Below, in pieces: positions 9,023 to 18,929 of a stretch of 64,000 nt of DNA (position 1 is its first letter; each line of letters starts with the position of its first letter). A program made the translations under genes and the position numbers. This DNA is from Adhaeribacter aquaticus DSM 16391 (lineage in GTDB: Bacteria > Bacteroidota > Bacteroidia > Cytophagales > Hymenobacteraceae). The notes beneath the pieces were generated by a model. The model searched no databases and had not been told where the DNA came from. It was given only the letters and a program-made list of their open reading frames with translations. The stretch spans positions 4,164,196-4,228,195 of the forward strand of contig NZ_KI421517.1 of the NCBI RefSeq assembly GCF_000473365.1, in the 5' to 3' direction.

Positions 9023-10255
9023 TTAAGGAAGCAACAAAGAAGAATCGCCGTAACTTAAAAACCGATAATTATTTTGCAAGGCATGGTCATACATTTGCCG
9101 CCAGTTCTCGCCTATTAATGCCGAAACCAGCAACAATAAAGTACTTTCAGGTTGGTGAAAATTCGTTATCAGGCCCGTTGTCAGTTTAAATTGGTACCCT
9201 GGAGCAATCAATAATTGCGTAGTAGCCCGAATATGATCCTGTTGCGTTTTATCCAGGTAAAGTAAAAGTGTTTCCAAGGCTTCTTGGGCTGATATTTCAG
9301 TTTTATCCTGATAAGGAAGCCATTGATCTACATGCAAAGGTTCTAAACCGGAAGTGAAGTTTTCAGAAGTTTTCAATTTCATCCCTAACCAGTACAAGCT
9401 TTCCAAGGTTCGCAAGGAAGTAGTACCAACCGGAATAATACTTTCTCCTAATTGTTCTAATAATGCTTTTATTGCCCCAACTGAAACATAAATTTCTTCT
9501 CCATGCATAGTATGCTCGGCCATAGCTTCAGCCTTAACGGGCCTAAATGTTCCAGCCCCCACATGCAGCGTAACCTCAACTGTTTTGGTTCCAGTTTGCC
9601 TTAGTTGCTCTATTATAGCTCCCGTAAAATGCAACCCTGCCGTTGGAGCAGCTACTGCACCCTCTTTTTGGGCATAAACAGTCTGATATGTTTGCTTATC
9701 GGTATCTGTGGCATCACGATTTAAATAAGGTGGAAGAGGAAGGTTACCTGCTTTTTCTAGTATTTCAGCAAAAGTCAAAGCCTGGGGCTCCCAACTAAAC
9801 TTTATCAGGTAACTATCAGACAATTTCTCCACCTTTTCTGCCCTTAGTTTCGCAATACCAGTTTCGGTCTCGAATCCTAATTCCAGTAAATCTTCTTTCC
9901 AGCGTTTTGCGTTTCCTACCAAGCACTTCCAAGTGCAGCCTCCGGTTTGTTGCATGGCCTGCTGCATTTCGACGGAAGGGGAAACCGGCTCCAAACAAAA
10001 CACCTCTATAGTACTACCGGTTGGGCGCTGAAAATACAACCGCGCCTGAACTACCTTGGTGTTATTAAATATAAGTAAGGTTTTTGAGGGCAATAACTCA
10101 GGTATTTCCCAGAATGCGTGATCTGCTATAACACCTTTTTTATATAACAGTAATTTAGAGGCGGCCCGATCAGTAAGCGGATATTTAGCAATCTGGTCAT
10201 CAGGCAAAAAATAAGCAAAATCTTTAATTTTTAGCTGCTTCGGGTTTACAGGCAT
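9023..10255 (-). CDS. queA: tRNA preQ1(34) S-adenosylmethionine ribosyltransferase-isomerase
   Basis: Transfers and isomerises the ribosyl moiety of SAM onto preQ1 at tRNA position 34, making epoxyqueuosine. Recognisable segments are DFAYFLPDDQIAKYPL, the GAVAAPTAGLHFT motif, LHVGAGTFRPVK, and TNFHQPESTLLLLVSALIG. An upstream in-frame ATG at 10288 would give 421 aa, but the ATG at 10255 (MPVNPKQLKIKDF, 410 aa) is preferred: it fits homologues, and the -7-like TATTTTTG at 10280-10273 would place transcription start between the two. It is monocistronic in appearance; no other queuosine gene is adjacent. Confidence 0.93.
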   Translation of the reverse strand: MPVNPKQLKIKDFAYFLPDDQIAKYPLTDRAASKLLLYKKGVIADHAFWEIPELLPSKTLLIFNNTKVVQARLYFQRPTGSTIEVFCLEPVSPSVEMQQAMQQTGGCTWKCLVGNAKRWKEDLLELGFETETGIAKLRAEKVEKLSDSYLIKFSWEPQALTFAEILEKAGNLPLPPYLNRDATDTDKQTYQTVYAQKEGAVAAPTAGLHFTGAIIEQLRQTGTKTVEVTLHVGAGTFRPVKAEAMAEHTMHGEEIYVSVGAIKALLEQLGESIIPVGTTSLRTLESLYWLGMKLKTSENFTSGLEPLHVDQWLPYQDKTEISAQEALETLLLYLDKTQQDHIRATTQLLIAPGYQFKLTTGLITNFHQPESTLLLLVSALIGENWRQMYDHALQNNYRFLSYGDSSLLLP

Positions 10256-10272
10256 AGAGAAAAATATTTTGG

Positions 10273-10280
10273 CAAAAATA
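10273..10280 (-). promoter_or_regulatory. Candidate -7 box for queA
   Basis: The minus strand reads TATTTTTG, matching the Bacteroidota -7 consensus TAnnTTTG. It is 18 bp upstream of the preferred queA ATG. No clear -33 TTG is seen at the usual spacing, so this is a motif match only. Confidence 0.4.
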
Positions 10281-10330
10281 GAAGACAATCTCCCAGTTTC
10301 CTATAAATCTCCCCTTAGGAAATTTTAAAC

Positions 10331-11677
10331 TTAAGAACGAACCAGCCAACCCACCGTACCATCTGCTAATTTTATTAGTTGGTAACTTTCATAAAACCCT
10401 AATACAGTTACCTCTTCATTTTTTTTAACTTTAGCAATAGGAACAGCCAGGGTTTCGGGTTTTTCCATCAATTCTGCCTCGTTTTTCAGGCTTTGTGTTT
10501 TAATAGGTTTTGCCAGGCTTTCTACTAAATTACCTTGTAAGAAACCCGGTTTGCCATTAGGTAATTGTACCCGATACCATTCCGATGTTCCACCTAAAAT
10601 CTCAATGGGTGTATCTTTGGGCAAAGTAGCAAGGGCGGTAGCTTTATTGCTTGGCCCATTCCTTAAAACTGTTTTATTCTTTGAAGTCCTACCCAGTTGA
10701 CCTATCTGAGCGTCATTCACACGCAGGGGAGCCGGTTTGGTATTTTTATCCTGAATAAACGGGTAAGGATCTACGGCACCCCGATTAAAGGAGTAAATAC
10801 CAAAATGTAAATGGGGAACAGTAAAACGGGCGTTCCCGGTATTGCCTACCAATCCTAGCGTATCACCTGCTTTTACCCGCTGGCCCGCACTTACTAACTG
10901 CTTGTCCAGGTGCGCATAATATAAACTTTGACTTAACTTTATATCTGATAACCAAACTACTTTGCCACCTAAGCCAGATTCTCCAACCCGGGAAACAATT
11001 CCATCCGTACTTGCTAAAACTGGCGTCCCTTTCGCAGCAAAAATATCTACGCCCTCGTGTTTCCGTTTCCCGCCATCGCGGTCTTGCCCCCAAAAGCTTT
11101 GTACAGCCCGGCTGTCTTTTCCTTTTACCGGAAAAGCTAAGGAGGGTTTGGCTACAATGGTAATAGTAAAACTACCACTTTTTAATAATTCCGGCTGCAA
11201 CCGAACCAAATGCGATTGGTTGCCATCCACCCGGTATTCTAATTGCAAAGAAGTGGTATCGGCAGCGGCAACATGCTTAGCCTGTCTTACCTGATTGTTG
11301 CCCAATTCAAATAAATCCAGAAAGAGTTTTATATCTTGTTTCGCTTTGGTAGTTACCCGTACGTCAATCACTTCGCCTTGCCTGGCCATAAATACATAGC
11401 TGGCAGCCACAGGTTTCTCGGCTTTAAAATAGCCGGTTTCCTGAAAAGGCAAAGTAACCAGTAATGAATCGCGTAAAGCTTGCTGACCAGCCGCCACCCA
11501 AGCTTGCCCTAAGGCTGTTTTATGCAATTTTGCCTCCCGCAGGCCATGTTCATAGGCTTCATAAGGCGTCCGCTTCTGGAAAATGGTATTAAGGCCTTGC
11601 TTACCAACGCAACTACTTATAAAAATTAAGAGCAGGAGGTAGCTAACCTGTTTTATAAATAAATAAGAGATTTTCAT
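10331..11677 (-). CDS. M23 family metallopeptidase lipoprotein with SH3-like repeats
   Basis: A probable cell-wall endopeptidase of 448 aa anchored by a lipid (lipobox F-I-S-S-C, Cys23). Residues about 180-315 form the LytM/M23 zinc peptidase with ligands His207 and Asp211 (KHEGVD) and the H-L-H motif His289/His291 (PHLHFG). The order of domains is: N-terminal beta-rich region, peptidase, then two bacterial SH3-like segments (about 340-390 and 400-448, ending in LADGTVGWLVRS) that usually bind peptidoglycan. All metal ligands are present, so it is likely active and not a degenerate EnvC-type activator. Confidence 0.9.
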   Translation of the reverse strand: MKISYLFIKQVSYLLLLIFISSCVGKQGLNTIFQKRTPYEAYEHGLREAKLHKTALGQAWVAAGQQALRDSLLVTLPFQETGYFKAEKPVAASYVFMARQGEVIDVRVTTKAKQDIKLFLDLFELGNNQVRQAKHVAAADTTSLQLEYRVDGNQSHLVRLQPELLKSGSFTITIVAKPSLAFPVKGKDSRAVQSFWGQDRDGGKRKHEGVDIFAAKGTPVLASTDGIVSRVGESGLGGKVVWLSDIKLSQSLYYAHLDKQLVSAGQRVKAGDTLGLVGNTGNARFTVPHLHFGIYSFNRGAVDPYPFIQDKNTKPAPLRVNDAQIGQLGRTSKNKTVLRNGPSNKATALATLPKDTPIEILGGTSEWYRVQLPNGKPGFLQGNLVESLAKPIKTQSLKNEAELMEKPETLAVPIAKVKKNEEVTVLGFYESYQLIKLADGTVGWLVRS

Positions 11678-11996
11678 ATTTTTAAATAATTGTTAGATTA
11701 CAGTATAGGCTTCCATGTTCTTTTGCTTTTGATACCCTTGCCCGAACCCAGATAAAATCAATTTCGTTTTATAGATTAAGCTTCTCTAAACAAAAATTTC
11801 GCCAATACTGTTTTATATGCTTATTATCAGGGTATTTTAAATCCCCGAACCTATAGTTATAAGGACAACATATTTGCCCAAGTTTTGGTTTACGTCGCTT
11901 AATTGGTTTGACTTAAAAACAATTGTATTTTTAGTTTTTCAAGTAGAAAAGCCGTAGCTCCCGATTGCGGTATATTTTCAGATTTAATCTTTTTAC
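11678..11996. other. Divergent spacer between the M23 and M28 peptidase genes
   Basis: No ORF or hairpin is supported in this 319-bp spacer, which must hold promoters for both flanking genes. A weak candidate for the plus-strand gene is TTG at 11903-11905 with TATTTTTA at 11926-11933, a 20-nt gap and one mismatch to the -7 consensus. Confidence 0.3.
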
Positions 11997-13706
11997 ATGC
12001 ATTTATTTTTAAATTCTTCCAGATCAGTTTTAGGCTTTAAAAGTTTAAAGAAGATTACTTATAGTTTTACTATGGGTGCCCTGCTTTGGAGTACAGCAGC
12101 CCAAGCCCAATACCAGTCGTTATTAGATTCCCCCAATCTTAAAAATAGCTTAGAACAGGTTGACCCGGAAGCCATAAAGAGCAATATGGCTTTTTTATCA
12201 GATGACTTATTTGAAGGTAGAAAAATAGGGGAGCGGGGCTTTGATTTGGCTGCTAAATATATGGCGAGTCGTTTTCAGGAAATTGGGTTAACACCAGGCG
12301 TGAACAAAACTTCTTATTTCCAGGAAATACTTTTCCGGAAAGGCGAAGTAATGGAGCAAAATAGTTCGCTGGAAATCACGAATAAAGGACAAAATATTCC
12401 TTTAACGTATGGCACCGATTATTTTTTAATGCCCAATTTTGGCAAAACCCAGAGTCAGGCCAATGCTCAGGTTGTCTTTGTAGGCTACGGCGTTACAGCT
12501 CCAGAACTTAAGTACGATGATTACGACGGGGTTAATGTTAAAGGCAAAATAGTTATGTATTTAACCGGTGCGCCAGCCAGCTTCCCAAACGATGAACGAG
12601 CTTATTATGCTTCAGAAATGGCCAAGCACCAGGCCGCTGTTGCAAAAGGTGCGGTTGGGGTGCTTACTATAGTAGCCGCCAATGCCAATAATACACTTTG
12701 GGATGCTTATTTGCACCGCTACCGCTCAGGTTCCTATAAGTGGATGGGACCAGACGGAACTCCCGGAAATTATTTTCCGGCATTACAAACTTATGGCTAT
12801 ATTTTTCAGCCAAGTGCTGAAAAATTATTTGAAGGCAGCAAAATCACCATGGCTCAGGCCTTATCTAATTTAAAAGCCGGCAAAACAGCTTCTAAAACAC
12901 TTACAGCCAAAGCTCAGATAAATGTATCCAGTAAACATTCCAGTATTGCCAGCCAAAATATTGTAGGCATCGTGCCCGGTAGCGATCCTGAACTTAAAAA
13001 TGAGTATGTAGTTTATGCCTCCCACCTGGATCATTTAGGTATTACCACGCCTGTAAATGGCGATTCTATCAATAATGGTGCGCACGACAATGCTTCAGGT
13101 TCGGCTATACTGCTGGAAATGGCCAAGACCTATAAACGACTAGACCAGGCACCCAAGCGCTCTATAATTTTTCTTTCTTGTACCGGCGAAGAACTAGGTT
13201 TACTGGGCTCTGATTACTTTGCTTCTAATCCGGTAGTACCTGGCAATAGTATAGTAGCAAACCTGGCTTTAGATATGCCATTTTTCTTATATCCGTTAAA
13301 AGATATAATTCCCCATGGTATCCAACATTCCAGCCTCAAGAAACAAGTAGAAGCTACTACTCAGTTTTTTGGGTTACAGATTACTCCGGATCCGGCACCG
13401 GAAGAAGTCGTATTTACCCGTTCAGACCACTATAGCTTTATCAAAAAAGGTGTTCCAGCATTATTTATAAAAGGCGGCATTATTACCGATGATCCTAAAA
13501 AGGATGGAGCCAAAATTATTGCGGATTGGCGGAAAAACATTTACCACAAGATAGATGACGAAATGGATCAGCCTTTTGATTTTACCGGGGCAGCCATGCA
13601 TGCTAAAGTTAACTTTCTGATTGGTTACTTAGTGGCGCAAGATCAGGAAAGACCAACCTGGAATAAAGGCGACTTTTTCGGAAATAAATTTAATAAACAA
13701 AAATAA
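11997..13706 (+). CDS. M28 family zinc aminopeptidase with PA domain
   Basis: Exported peptidase of 569 aa. The N-terminus has a signal peptide ending STAAQAQ; an internal ATG at codon 26 would give a shorter but still plausible signal. A protease-associated insert lies at about 140-280. Metal-site motifs typical of M28 are visible: His343 in SHLDHLG, Asp364 in AHDNASGSA, the general base pair Glu398-Glu399 in CTGEELGLLG, Asp in ALDMPF and a late His in TRSDHYSFIKKGVPALF. Members act as aminopeptidases on peptides in the periplasm or outside. It appears monocistronic, ending in a strong terminator. Confidence 0.92.
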   Translation: MHLFLNSSRSVLGFKSLKKITYSFTMGALLWSTAAQAQYQSLLDSPNLKNSLEQVDPEAIKSNMAFLSDDLFEGRKIGERGFDLAAKYMASRFQEIGLTPGVNKTSYFQEILFRKGEVMEQNSSLEITNKGQNIPLTYGTDYFLMPNFGKTQSQANAQVVFVGYGVTAPELKYDDYDGVNVKGKIVMYLTGAPASFPNDERAYYASEMAKHQAAVAKGAVGVLTIVAANANNTLWDAYLHRYRSGSYKWMGPDGTPGNYFPALQTYGYIFQPSAEKLFEGSKITMAQALSNLKAGKTASKTLTAKAQINVSSKHSSIASQNIVGIVPGSDPELKNEYVVYASHLDHLGITTPVNGDSINNGAHDNASGSAILLEMAKTYKRLDQAPKRSIIFLSCTGEELGLLGSDYFASNPVVPGNSIVANLALDMPFFLYPLKDIIPHGIQHSSLKKQVEATTQFFGLQITPDPAPEEVVFTRSDHYSFIKKGVPALFIKGGIITDDPKKDGAKIIADWRKNIYHKIDDEMDQPFDFTGAAMHAKVNFLIGYLVAQDQERPTWNKGDFFGNKFNKQK

Positions 13707-14205
13707 ATTTTAAGTCAAAAAGAGGTCATTGGTTTTAATTGAAAACTACTTGTTTTTAATTTTCATAAAAGGGGCAATTGCCCCTTTTTATTTTTAGAAG
13801 CATTTGCATTGAACTATTAATTTTATAGCTTTCTATATAATTTAAACAATTTTTATTTTGCATCAATAAAATATTTGTTAATATTAAATATTATTTATTG
13901 TATTATTCTAACTATAACACAATCATTATTACCACTTATATTTTACAGCAATATTTTCAACTTGTATGATTAACCACGGTTAAACCCTTATTAAGCCGTT
14001 TTAAAGAGATAGTATTAAATATAATGGTATTTTTAAATTGATTTTATTAGCATTTATCAAAATTTTAAAATTAAATTTTCTAATAATCATCACAAATGCA
14101 ATTTACTTGATTAACTTTATCAAAATTTAAATATTCTTATTTATCACATTTAATTACAGGTTATACCTAAAGGATAATTCCTTTAAGAATCTGATTCGCT
14201 AAAGA
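13707..14205. other. AT-rich spacer before the PAS kinase
   Basis: Apart from the terminator at 13767, nothing else is supported in this 499-bp stretch. It is very AT-rich and has no ORF of note. It presumably carries the kinase promoter, which I cannot pick out. Confidence 0.35.
13767..13792 (+). terminator. Intrinsic terminator after the M28 peptidase
   Basis: An 11-bp perfect palindromic stem (AAAAGGGGCAA/TTGCCCCTTTT, 13767-13788) followed by TATTTTT, 60 bp past the stop codon. Confidence 0.85.
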
Positions 14206-16755
14206 ATGGAGAGTGGGTTAATTATAAATGCTTGGGAGAAGCTGGAACAAGTATCCCCTGATTTATTTTGTTCCTTTGATCGGGAGGGCAATTTTATTTA
14301 TGTCAGCAATACCAGCCAACAAATAATGGGTTATTTGCCAATCGAGTTAGTCGGTAAGCATTATTCGGAGTTTCTACATCCGGAATACTCTGAAATTTCT
14401 TATAATGCTGGGCAGGAAATCTTGCATAAAACCAAAGCTAATAATTTCGAAAACTGCTTTATTAATAAAAATGGTCAATTAGTTTACTTTCTGTGGTCTT
14501 CTGTTTGGTGCGAACAAAATCAAGCCTTTTTCTCAGTTGGCCGTGACATATCGGAGCTAAGAAGAAACCAGGAACAGTTAAAGGAAAGTGAAGAGCGCTA
14601 TAAGGTTCTTTTTAAAAATAATCCGGATGTAATTTTTATAGAAAATCCGGCAGGCCTGGTAACGGAGGTAAATAATAGTTTTTATCAAACATTAGGATTT
14701 AATCCTGGCGAAATCATTAATCTCCCTGCATCTGCATTTTTGCCTTCCGATATGGTTTCTCTTTCGGAATTAGCGCTACGGGAGGCGCTCAAGGGTAACC
14801 CGGTCCGGATAGAAATGACCCTTTTTTCTAATAGTAGGGAGGCCAGGACTTTTGATGTTTCTAAATACCCGATTACTATAAATAACAAGGTAATTGGCGT
14901 ACAAACAATTGCCAAAGATATAACGCACCTGGTGCAATCTTTTACAACTATCAAAAGCCAGGCTAATAAACTTAACACAATTTTTGAAAGCATTACGGAT
15001 GCTTTTTATACTATTGACAGCACCGGGCGTTTAACTTACCTGAATAAAGAGGCCGAAAAACTTTTACATATAAATCGGGAAAAACATTTGGGGAAACACA
15101 TTCTGAATATTTTTCCGGATGAAGCAGGAGGAGAATTTCACTTGCAGTACTTAAAAGCTTTCCGGTCCGGCCAATCAGTTCAATTCACCTCCTTCCTTCG
15201 TAAATTAAATTTATGGCTGCAGGTAAAAGTTTTTCCTTCTAAAGATGGCCTTTCGGTATATTTTGAAGATGTAACCGAGCAGGTAAAAATTAAAGAAGAA
15301 CTGGAAAAGCTCTCCTTAGTAGCCAGTAAAACCACCAATGGCGTTGTCATTACCAATAAAGAAGATAGAGTAGAGTGGGTAAACGAAAGTTTTACCAAAC
15401 TTACGGGCTATACATTAGATGAAATCAGAGGTAAAAAACCAGCTGATTTTCTCAGGGGTAGCAATACCAATCTAGACACAAAAACCCTAAATGAATTATT
15501 TGAATACTTGCTGATGGGCCAACCCGTAAGCTTTGAAATTCAAAATTTTAAGAAGAACGGCGAGGTCATTTGGTTTTCGGTTCAGGTAAGTCCAATCATT
15601 GACCATACCGGTGATATTACCAGGTTTGTGGCTATTCACACAGATATTTCGGAAAGGAAAAAAGAACAAGAGGAACTGGAAAAGTTATCTCTTGTGGCTA
15701 ACAAAACCACCCATGGGGTAATCATAACCGATGCAACCGGTAAAATAGAATGGATAAACGAAGGGTATACCAAAATGACCGGTTATTCTCTGCTGGAAAC
15801 CAGTGGCGCTTACCTATTTGATTTGTTAGACAGCCCGGAAACTACCAGTGAGGACTTAATAAAGTTAAAGGAGAATCTGGAAAAAAAGAATTCCTTTAAC
15901 GCCACTTTGAAAACCTTAACTAAAAAAGGTGAAGGGCTATGGCTCTCAATGGACTTTAGCCCGGTATGGGATCAAACCGGTAACCTTCAAAAATATATTG
16001 CCTTACAAAAAAATATTACCTACCGAAAAGAAGCAGAAACAAACCTTTTAAAATTAAGCCAGGACCTTTATAAGCAAAACAGGGACCTGGAGCAATTTAC
16101 CTATATAGTATCGCATAATTTACGCTTGCCAGTAGCAAATGCTCTGGGTATAGTGGAAATATTGACTTCCTTAAATAAGGATTCAACCCAATACGATATG
16201 TTTTTATCAAATTTAAAACAAAGTGTAATGAACCTGGACCTTGTTTTAAAAGATATGAATACTATTTTAAAACTAAGGGATAATAAAAATAGCCTGGCAA
16301 ACGAAGAAGTGCCACTCAAATCAGTACTATCACAGGCACAAAATTCTTTAAGCGAATTACTTTACAGCTGTGGCGGCTCAATAATTACTAATTTTACCGA
16401 AGACCTTCTGCTTAAGGTAAATAAGGCTTTTTTATATAGCGTCTTCTTTAACCTATTATCCAATGCTATTAAATATAGATCAGATTATCGGGCCTTAACC
16501 ATTAAAATAAATTGCCATAGCCATACAGATAAAGGTGTTTTACTATCTTTTTCAGATAATGGCTCCGGATTTGAATTAGAAAAAGCCAAACCAAATCTTT
16601 TTAAATTGTATAAAAGATTTCATTCCGAAAAAAAGGGTAGGGGAATAGGTTTGTTTTTAACTAAAGCGCACATAGAGGCCATGGGAGGCCATATAGAAGT
16701 AACAAGTAAAGTAAACTTCGGAACCAGCTTCTTAATTTTTTTACCTAAAGTCTGA
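14206..16755 (+). CDS. Multi-PAS sensor histidine kinase
   Basis: Cytoplasmic-looking hybridless histidine kinase of 849 aa with no transmembrane segment. Five PAS domains lie in tandem: about 7-115, 127-245, 253-360, 366-490 and 491-618. PAS4 and PAS5 look like a recent internal duplication (ELEKLSLVASKTTNGVVIT versus ELEKLSLVANKTTHGVIIT). The H-box YIVSHNLRLPVANALG gives phosphoacceptor His637. The ATPase domain has NLLSNAIKYR (N-box), SDNGSGFEL (G1) and GRGIGLFLTKAHIEAMGGHI (G2). It starts from ATG and is followed 12 bp later by a GAF-domain gene. No response regulator is adjacent, so the partner is unknown. Confidence 0.93.
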   Translation: MESGLIINAWEKLEQVSPDLFCSFDREGNFIYVSNTSQQIMGYLPIELVGKHYSEFLHPEYSEISYNAGQEILHKTKANNFENCFINKNGQLVYFLWSSVWCEQNQAFFSVGRDISELRRNQEQLKESEERYKVLFKNNPDVIFIENPAGLVTEVNNSFYQTLGFNPGEIINLPASAFLPSDMVSLSELALREALKGNPVRIEMTLFSNSREARTFDVSKYPITINNKVIGVQTIAKDITHLVQSFTTIKSQANKLNTIFESITDAFYTIDSTGRLTYLNKEAEKLLHINREKHLGKHILNIFPDEAGGEFHLQYLKAFRSGQSVQFTSFLRKLNLWLQVKVFPSKDGLSVYFEDVTEQVKIKEELEKLSLVASKTTNGVVITNKEDRVEWVNESFTKLTGYTLDEIRGKKPADFLRGSNTNLDTKTLNELFEYLLMGQPVSFEIQNFKKNGEVIWFSVQVSPIIDHTGDITRFVAIHTDISERKKEQEELEKLSLVANKTTHGVIITDATGKIEWINEGYTKMTGYSLLETSGAYLFDLLDSPETTSEDLIKLKENLEKKNSFNATLKTLTKKGEGLWLSMDFSPVWDQTGNLQKYIALQKNITYRKEAETNLLKLSQDLYKQNRDLEQFTYIVSHNLRLPVANALGIVEILTSLNKDSTQYDMFLSNLKQSVMNLDLVLKDMNTILKLRDNKNSLANEEVPLKSVLSQAQNSLSELLYSCGGSIITNFTEDLLLKVNKAFLYSVFFNLLSNAIKYRSDYRALTIKINCHSHTDKGVLLSFSDNGSGFELEKAKPNLFKLYKRFHSEKKGRGIGLFLTKAHIEAMGGHIEVTSKVNFGTSFLIFLPKV

Positions 16756-16767
16756 ACCATAAACCTA

Positions 16768-17274
16768 ATGAATGGAGAAAATTTTACTACCAGTGAGAAT
16801 ACTAGATTAGCCAAACTTTTAAATTATAACATTGAAAACACTTATGAAAAATCTGGCACCTTCCAACATGTTGCCAGTTTAGCTGCTCATATATACAATG
16901 TGCCAATGGCTTTAGTAAATTTTGTGTTACATGAAACAGTTTTAACGGAGTCAGGCATAGGTATAGATGCTGGAACGCATACAGATAGAGAATTTAGCTT
17001 GTGTTCCAAAGCTATTCTTAAAGAAGAGGTTACCGTTTTTAAGGATATAAAACAAGAGCCGTGTTTGAAAGATAATCCAATAGTTAATGGTGTATATAAA
17101 CTCCAATTTTATGCCGCAGCACCTATAAAAACACCAGACGGACATAGAATTGGAGTAGTAGCCATAGCAGATAAAAAGCCAAGGGAGTTTTCTGTAGCGG
17201 ACGAGCAATTACTTAAAGGTTTGGCAGAAGTAGTGATACAGGAATTAGAAGAAAAGCTAATTTTAAATAGTTAA
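16768..17274 (+). CDS. GAF domain-containing protein
   Basis: A 168-aa protein that is almost entirely one GAF domain (about 10-165). It shows the pattern of small-ligand or light-sensing GAFs in kinases: LAAHIYNVPMALVNFV, FSLCSKAILKEE, NGVYKLQFYAAAPIKTPDGHRIGVVAIADKKPREFS. It has no output domain. Its start lies 12 bp after the PAS kinase stop, so the two are co-transcribed and it may modulate or report to that kinase; this is inference from position. Ligand is unknown. Confidence 0.85.
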   Translation: MNGENFTTSENTRLAKLLNYNIENTYEKSGTFQHVASLAAHIYNVPMALVNFVLHETVLTESGIGIDAGTHTDREFSLCSKAILKEEVTVFKDIKQEPCLKDNPIVNGVYKLQFYAAAPIKTPDGHRIGVVAIADKKPREFSVADEQLLKGLAEVVIQELEEKLILNS

Positions 17275-17911
17275 GAACTAAGTAATTTTAATTTATATTA
17301 ATACTGAATAGATAATTTTTAAAATTTCTAAGGCTAATTATTTTTATTAATTATAGGTAAAGTATCTTCTATTTAACATAAGCACCAGCCTATTTAACAT
17401 AAAGTAAGTTATAGGAGAAAAAAATATCCTTAAAAAAGGAGTAAAGGAGGTAAAAACGAGGTTAAATTAAATTCGATTTTTAATAAATTGTATATTAATT
17501 ACAGGTATTTTAAAGCAGCTTAAAAAAGTAGATCAATTAAAAATTTAAAATCAATTTCAATATTATTAGACAATCGAAAATCAGCAGACAATCGAAATAA
17601 GAAATCAGATTATTTTGATTAAATAAAAGGTTGTAAAAAGTATGTGAGTTTAAAATATCAAATCGATTTAGGAACTCTTATTAAATACCACCAAAATCTA
17701 TCAAGTGCTCTTTTTAAAAATACTTGCCGATTTTAAAAGTAAACACACCTTTGGCAACGGTTTCTTTTGGTTTCTTTTTGTTCAACTACTTTATATAGCC
17801 TATTTTTACCCCCCTCTGCAATACAATATTTAAGTCTTATAATATATATTATGTTAAGTAGTATTTGAAAGTCTCTTATTTTGAAAATAATTCTTTCAAC
17901 ATTACTTCCTT
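17275..17911. other. Long AT-rich spacer without a supported gene
   Basis: A 637-bp convergent spacer between the GAF gene and cydB. No ORF with protein-like composition is seen on either strand. A short direct repeat AGACAATCGAAA occurs twice (about 17567 and 17583). No clear terminator hairpin was found for either flanking gene. Confidence 0.35.
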
Positions 17912-18925
17912 TTAATGCTCGTTAATCTGATGCTTCTGAAAGGAATAAATTAAATAAATAAGTGCTGGTAAAATAAAAATACTTCCGATAACTAATGCCC
18001 AACCCAAAGCATTAATGGTGCTGGCAGTTGCCTGAGAACTCCAGAGTGAAATATTGGTGCCGTTTTTAATAATTATAAAATCAGGGAAATTTGAAAAGCT
18101 GATTGCTAATAAGATCATGGAAACCTGAAAACCCGCCAAAAACCGTAAAATTTTGGATTTGCCTTTTCTGAGCAAATACCATAACAACCCTAATGATACG
18201 GTTGCAGCCATTAAAGCAATAAAGCTGACAGCATTCCCAAATAACCAGTTTAACAGTGGAATTTCTTGCTTATAAGCCGCTAAAAAGACCAGGGCTCCAC
18301 AAATAACAGCTGCGATATTAAAATGGCGGGCTTTTCTAATAAACCGTTGTTTATCGTAAACATCGGTTGCTTCACCGATAAGAAAAACAGCGGCCAGAAA
18401 ACCACATAAGGTAACAGTAAAAAGCCCAACCGCTACTGAAAACCAGTGAAGCCAGCTCCACACATAGGCCTCCATAAACTTATCGGCTTCCGGATTTATA
18501 TTACCAGATATGGCACTACCGGCAATGATTCCTAGGAACAAGGGTGTTATAATACTGGAGTATTCAAAAATGCTGTTATACAAAACCTGCATGTTATCTT
18601 TAACCGCATCGTAATGCCGGAACACAAATGCGGTACCCCGGGCAATGATGCCAACCAACATAATCATAAGCGGAATATGCAGGTAGATTGACATAACCGT
18701 ATAAATTTTTGGAAAGCCAACAAACAAAATCACGATAGCAATAATCAGCCACATATGGTTCGCTTCCCAGATGGGACCAATAGCATGATACATAGTAGTT
18801 CTGATTCGGGAGCGGTTTTTACGGGAAGTAAATAATTCCACTATTCCGGCACCAAAATCAGCCCCTCCTAATAAAAAATACAAGAGCAGGCCCAGGCATA
18901 AATAAGTGGTAACAATAAATAACAT
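17912..18925 (-). CDS. cydB: Cytochrome bd ubiquinol oxidase subunit II
   Basis: Membrane subunit of the bd-type terminal oxidase, 337 aa with about eight to nine helices. Characteristic segments are LLGGADFGAGIVELF and GPIWEANHMWLIIAIVILFVGFP near the N-terminus. It starts 4 bp after the cydA stop and is certainly co-transcribed with it. A small CydX-like subunit was not seen after it. Confidence 0.95.
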   Translation of the reverse strand: MLFIVTTYLCLGLLLYFLLGGADFGAGIVELFTSRKNRSRIRTTMYHAIGPIWEANHMWLIIAIVILFVGFPKIYTVMSIYLHIPLMIMLVGIIARGTAFVFRHYDAVKDNMQVLYNSIFEYSSIITPLFLGIIAGSAISGNINPEADKFMEAYVWSWLHWFSVAVGLFTVTLCGFLAAVFLIGEATDVYDKQRFIRKARHFNIAAVICGALVFLAAYKQEIPLLNWLFGNAVSFIALMAATVSLGLLWYLLRKGKSKILRFLAGFQVSMILLAISFSNFPDFIIIKNGTNISLWSSQATASTINALGWALVIGSIFILPALIYLIYSFQKHQINEH

Positions 18926-18929
18926 GCCC

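Noticed and set aside
10962..11294. 110-aa plus-strand frame inside the M23 peptidase gene
   Set aside because: Antisense shadow of a well-supported gene with all catalytic residues; Pro/Ser-rich composition.
17560..17610. AGACAATCGAAA direct repeats as a CRISPR or regulatory array
   Set aside because: Only two copies, 16 bp apart, with no further spacing pattern.
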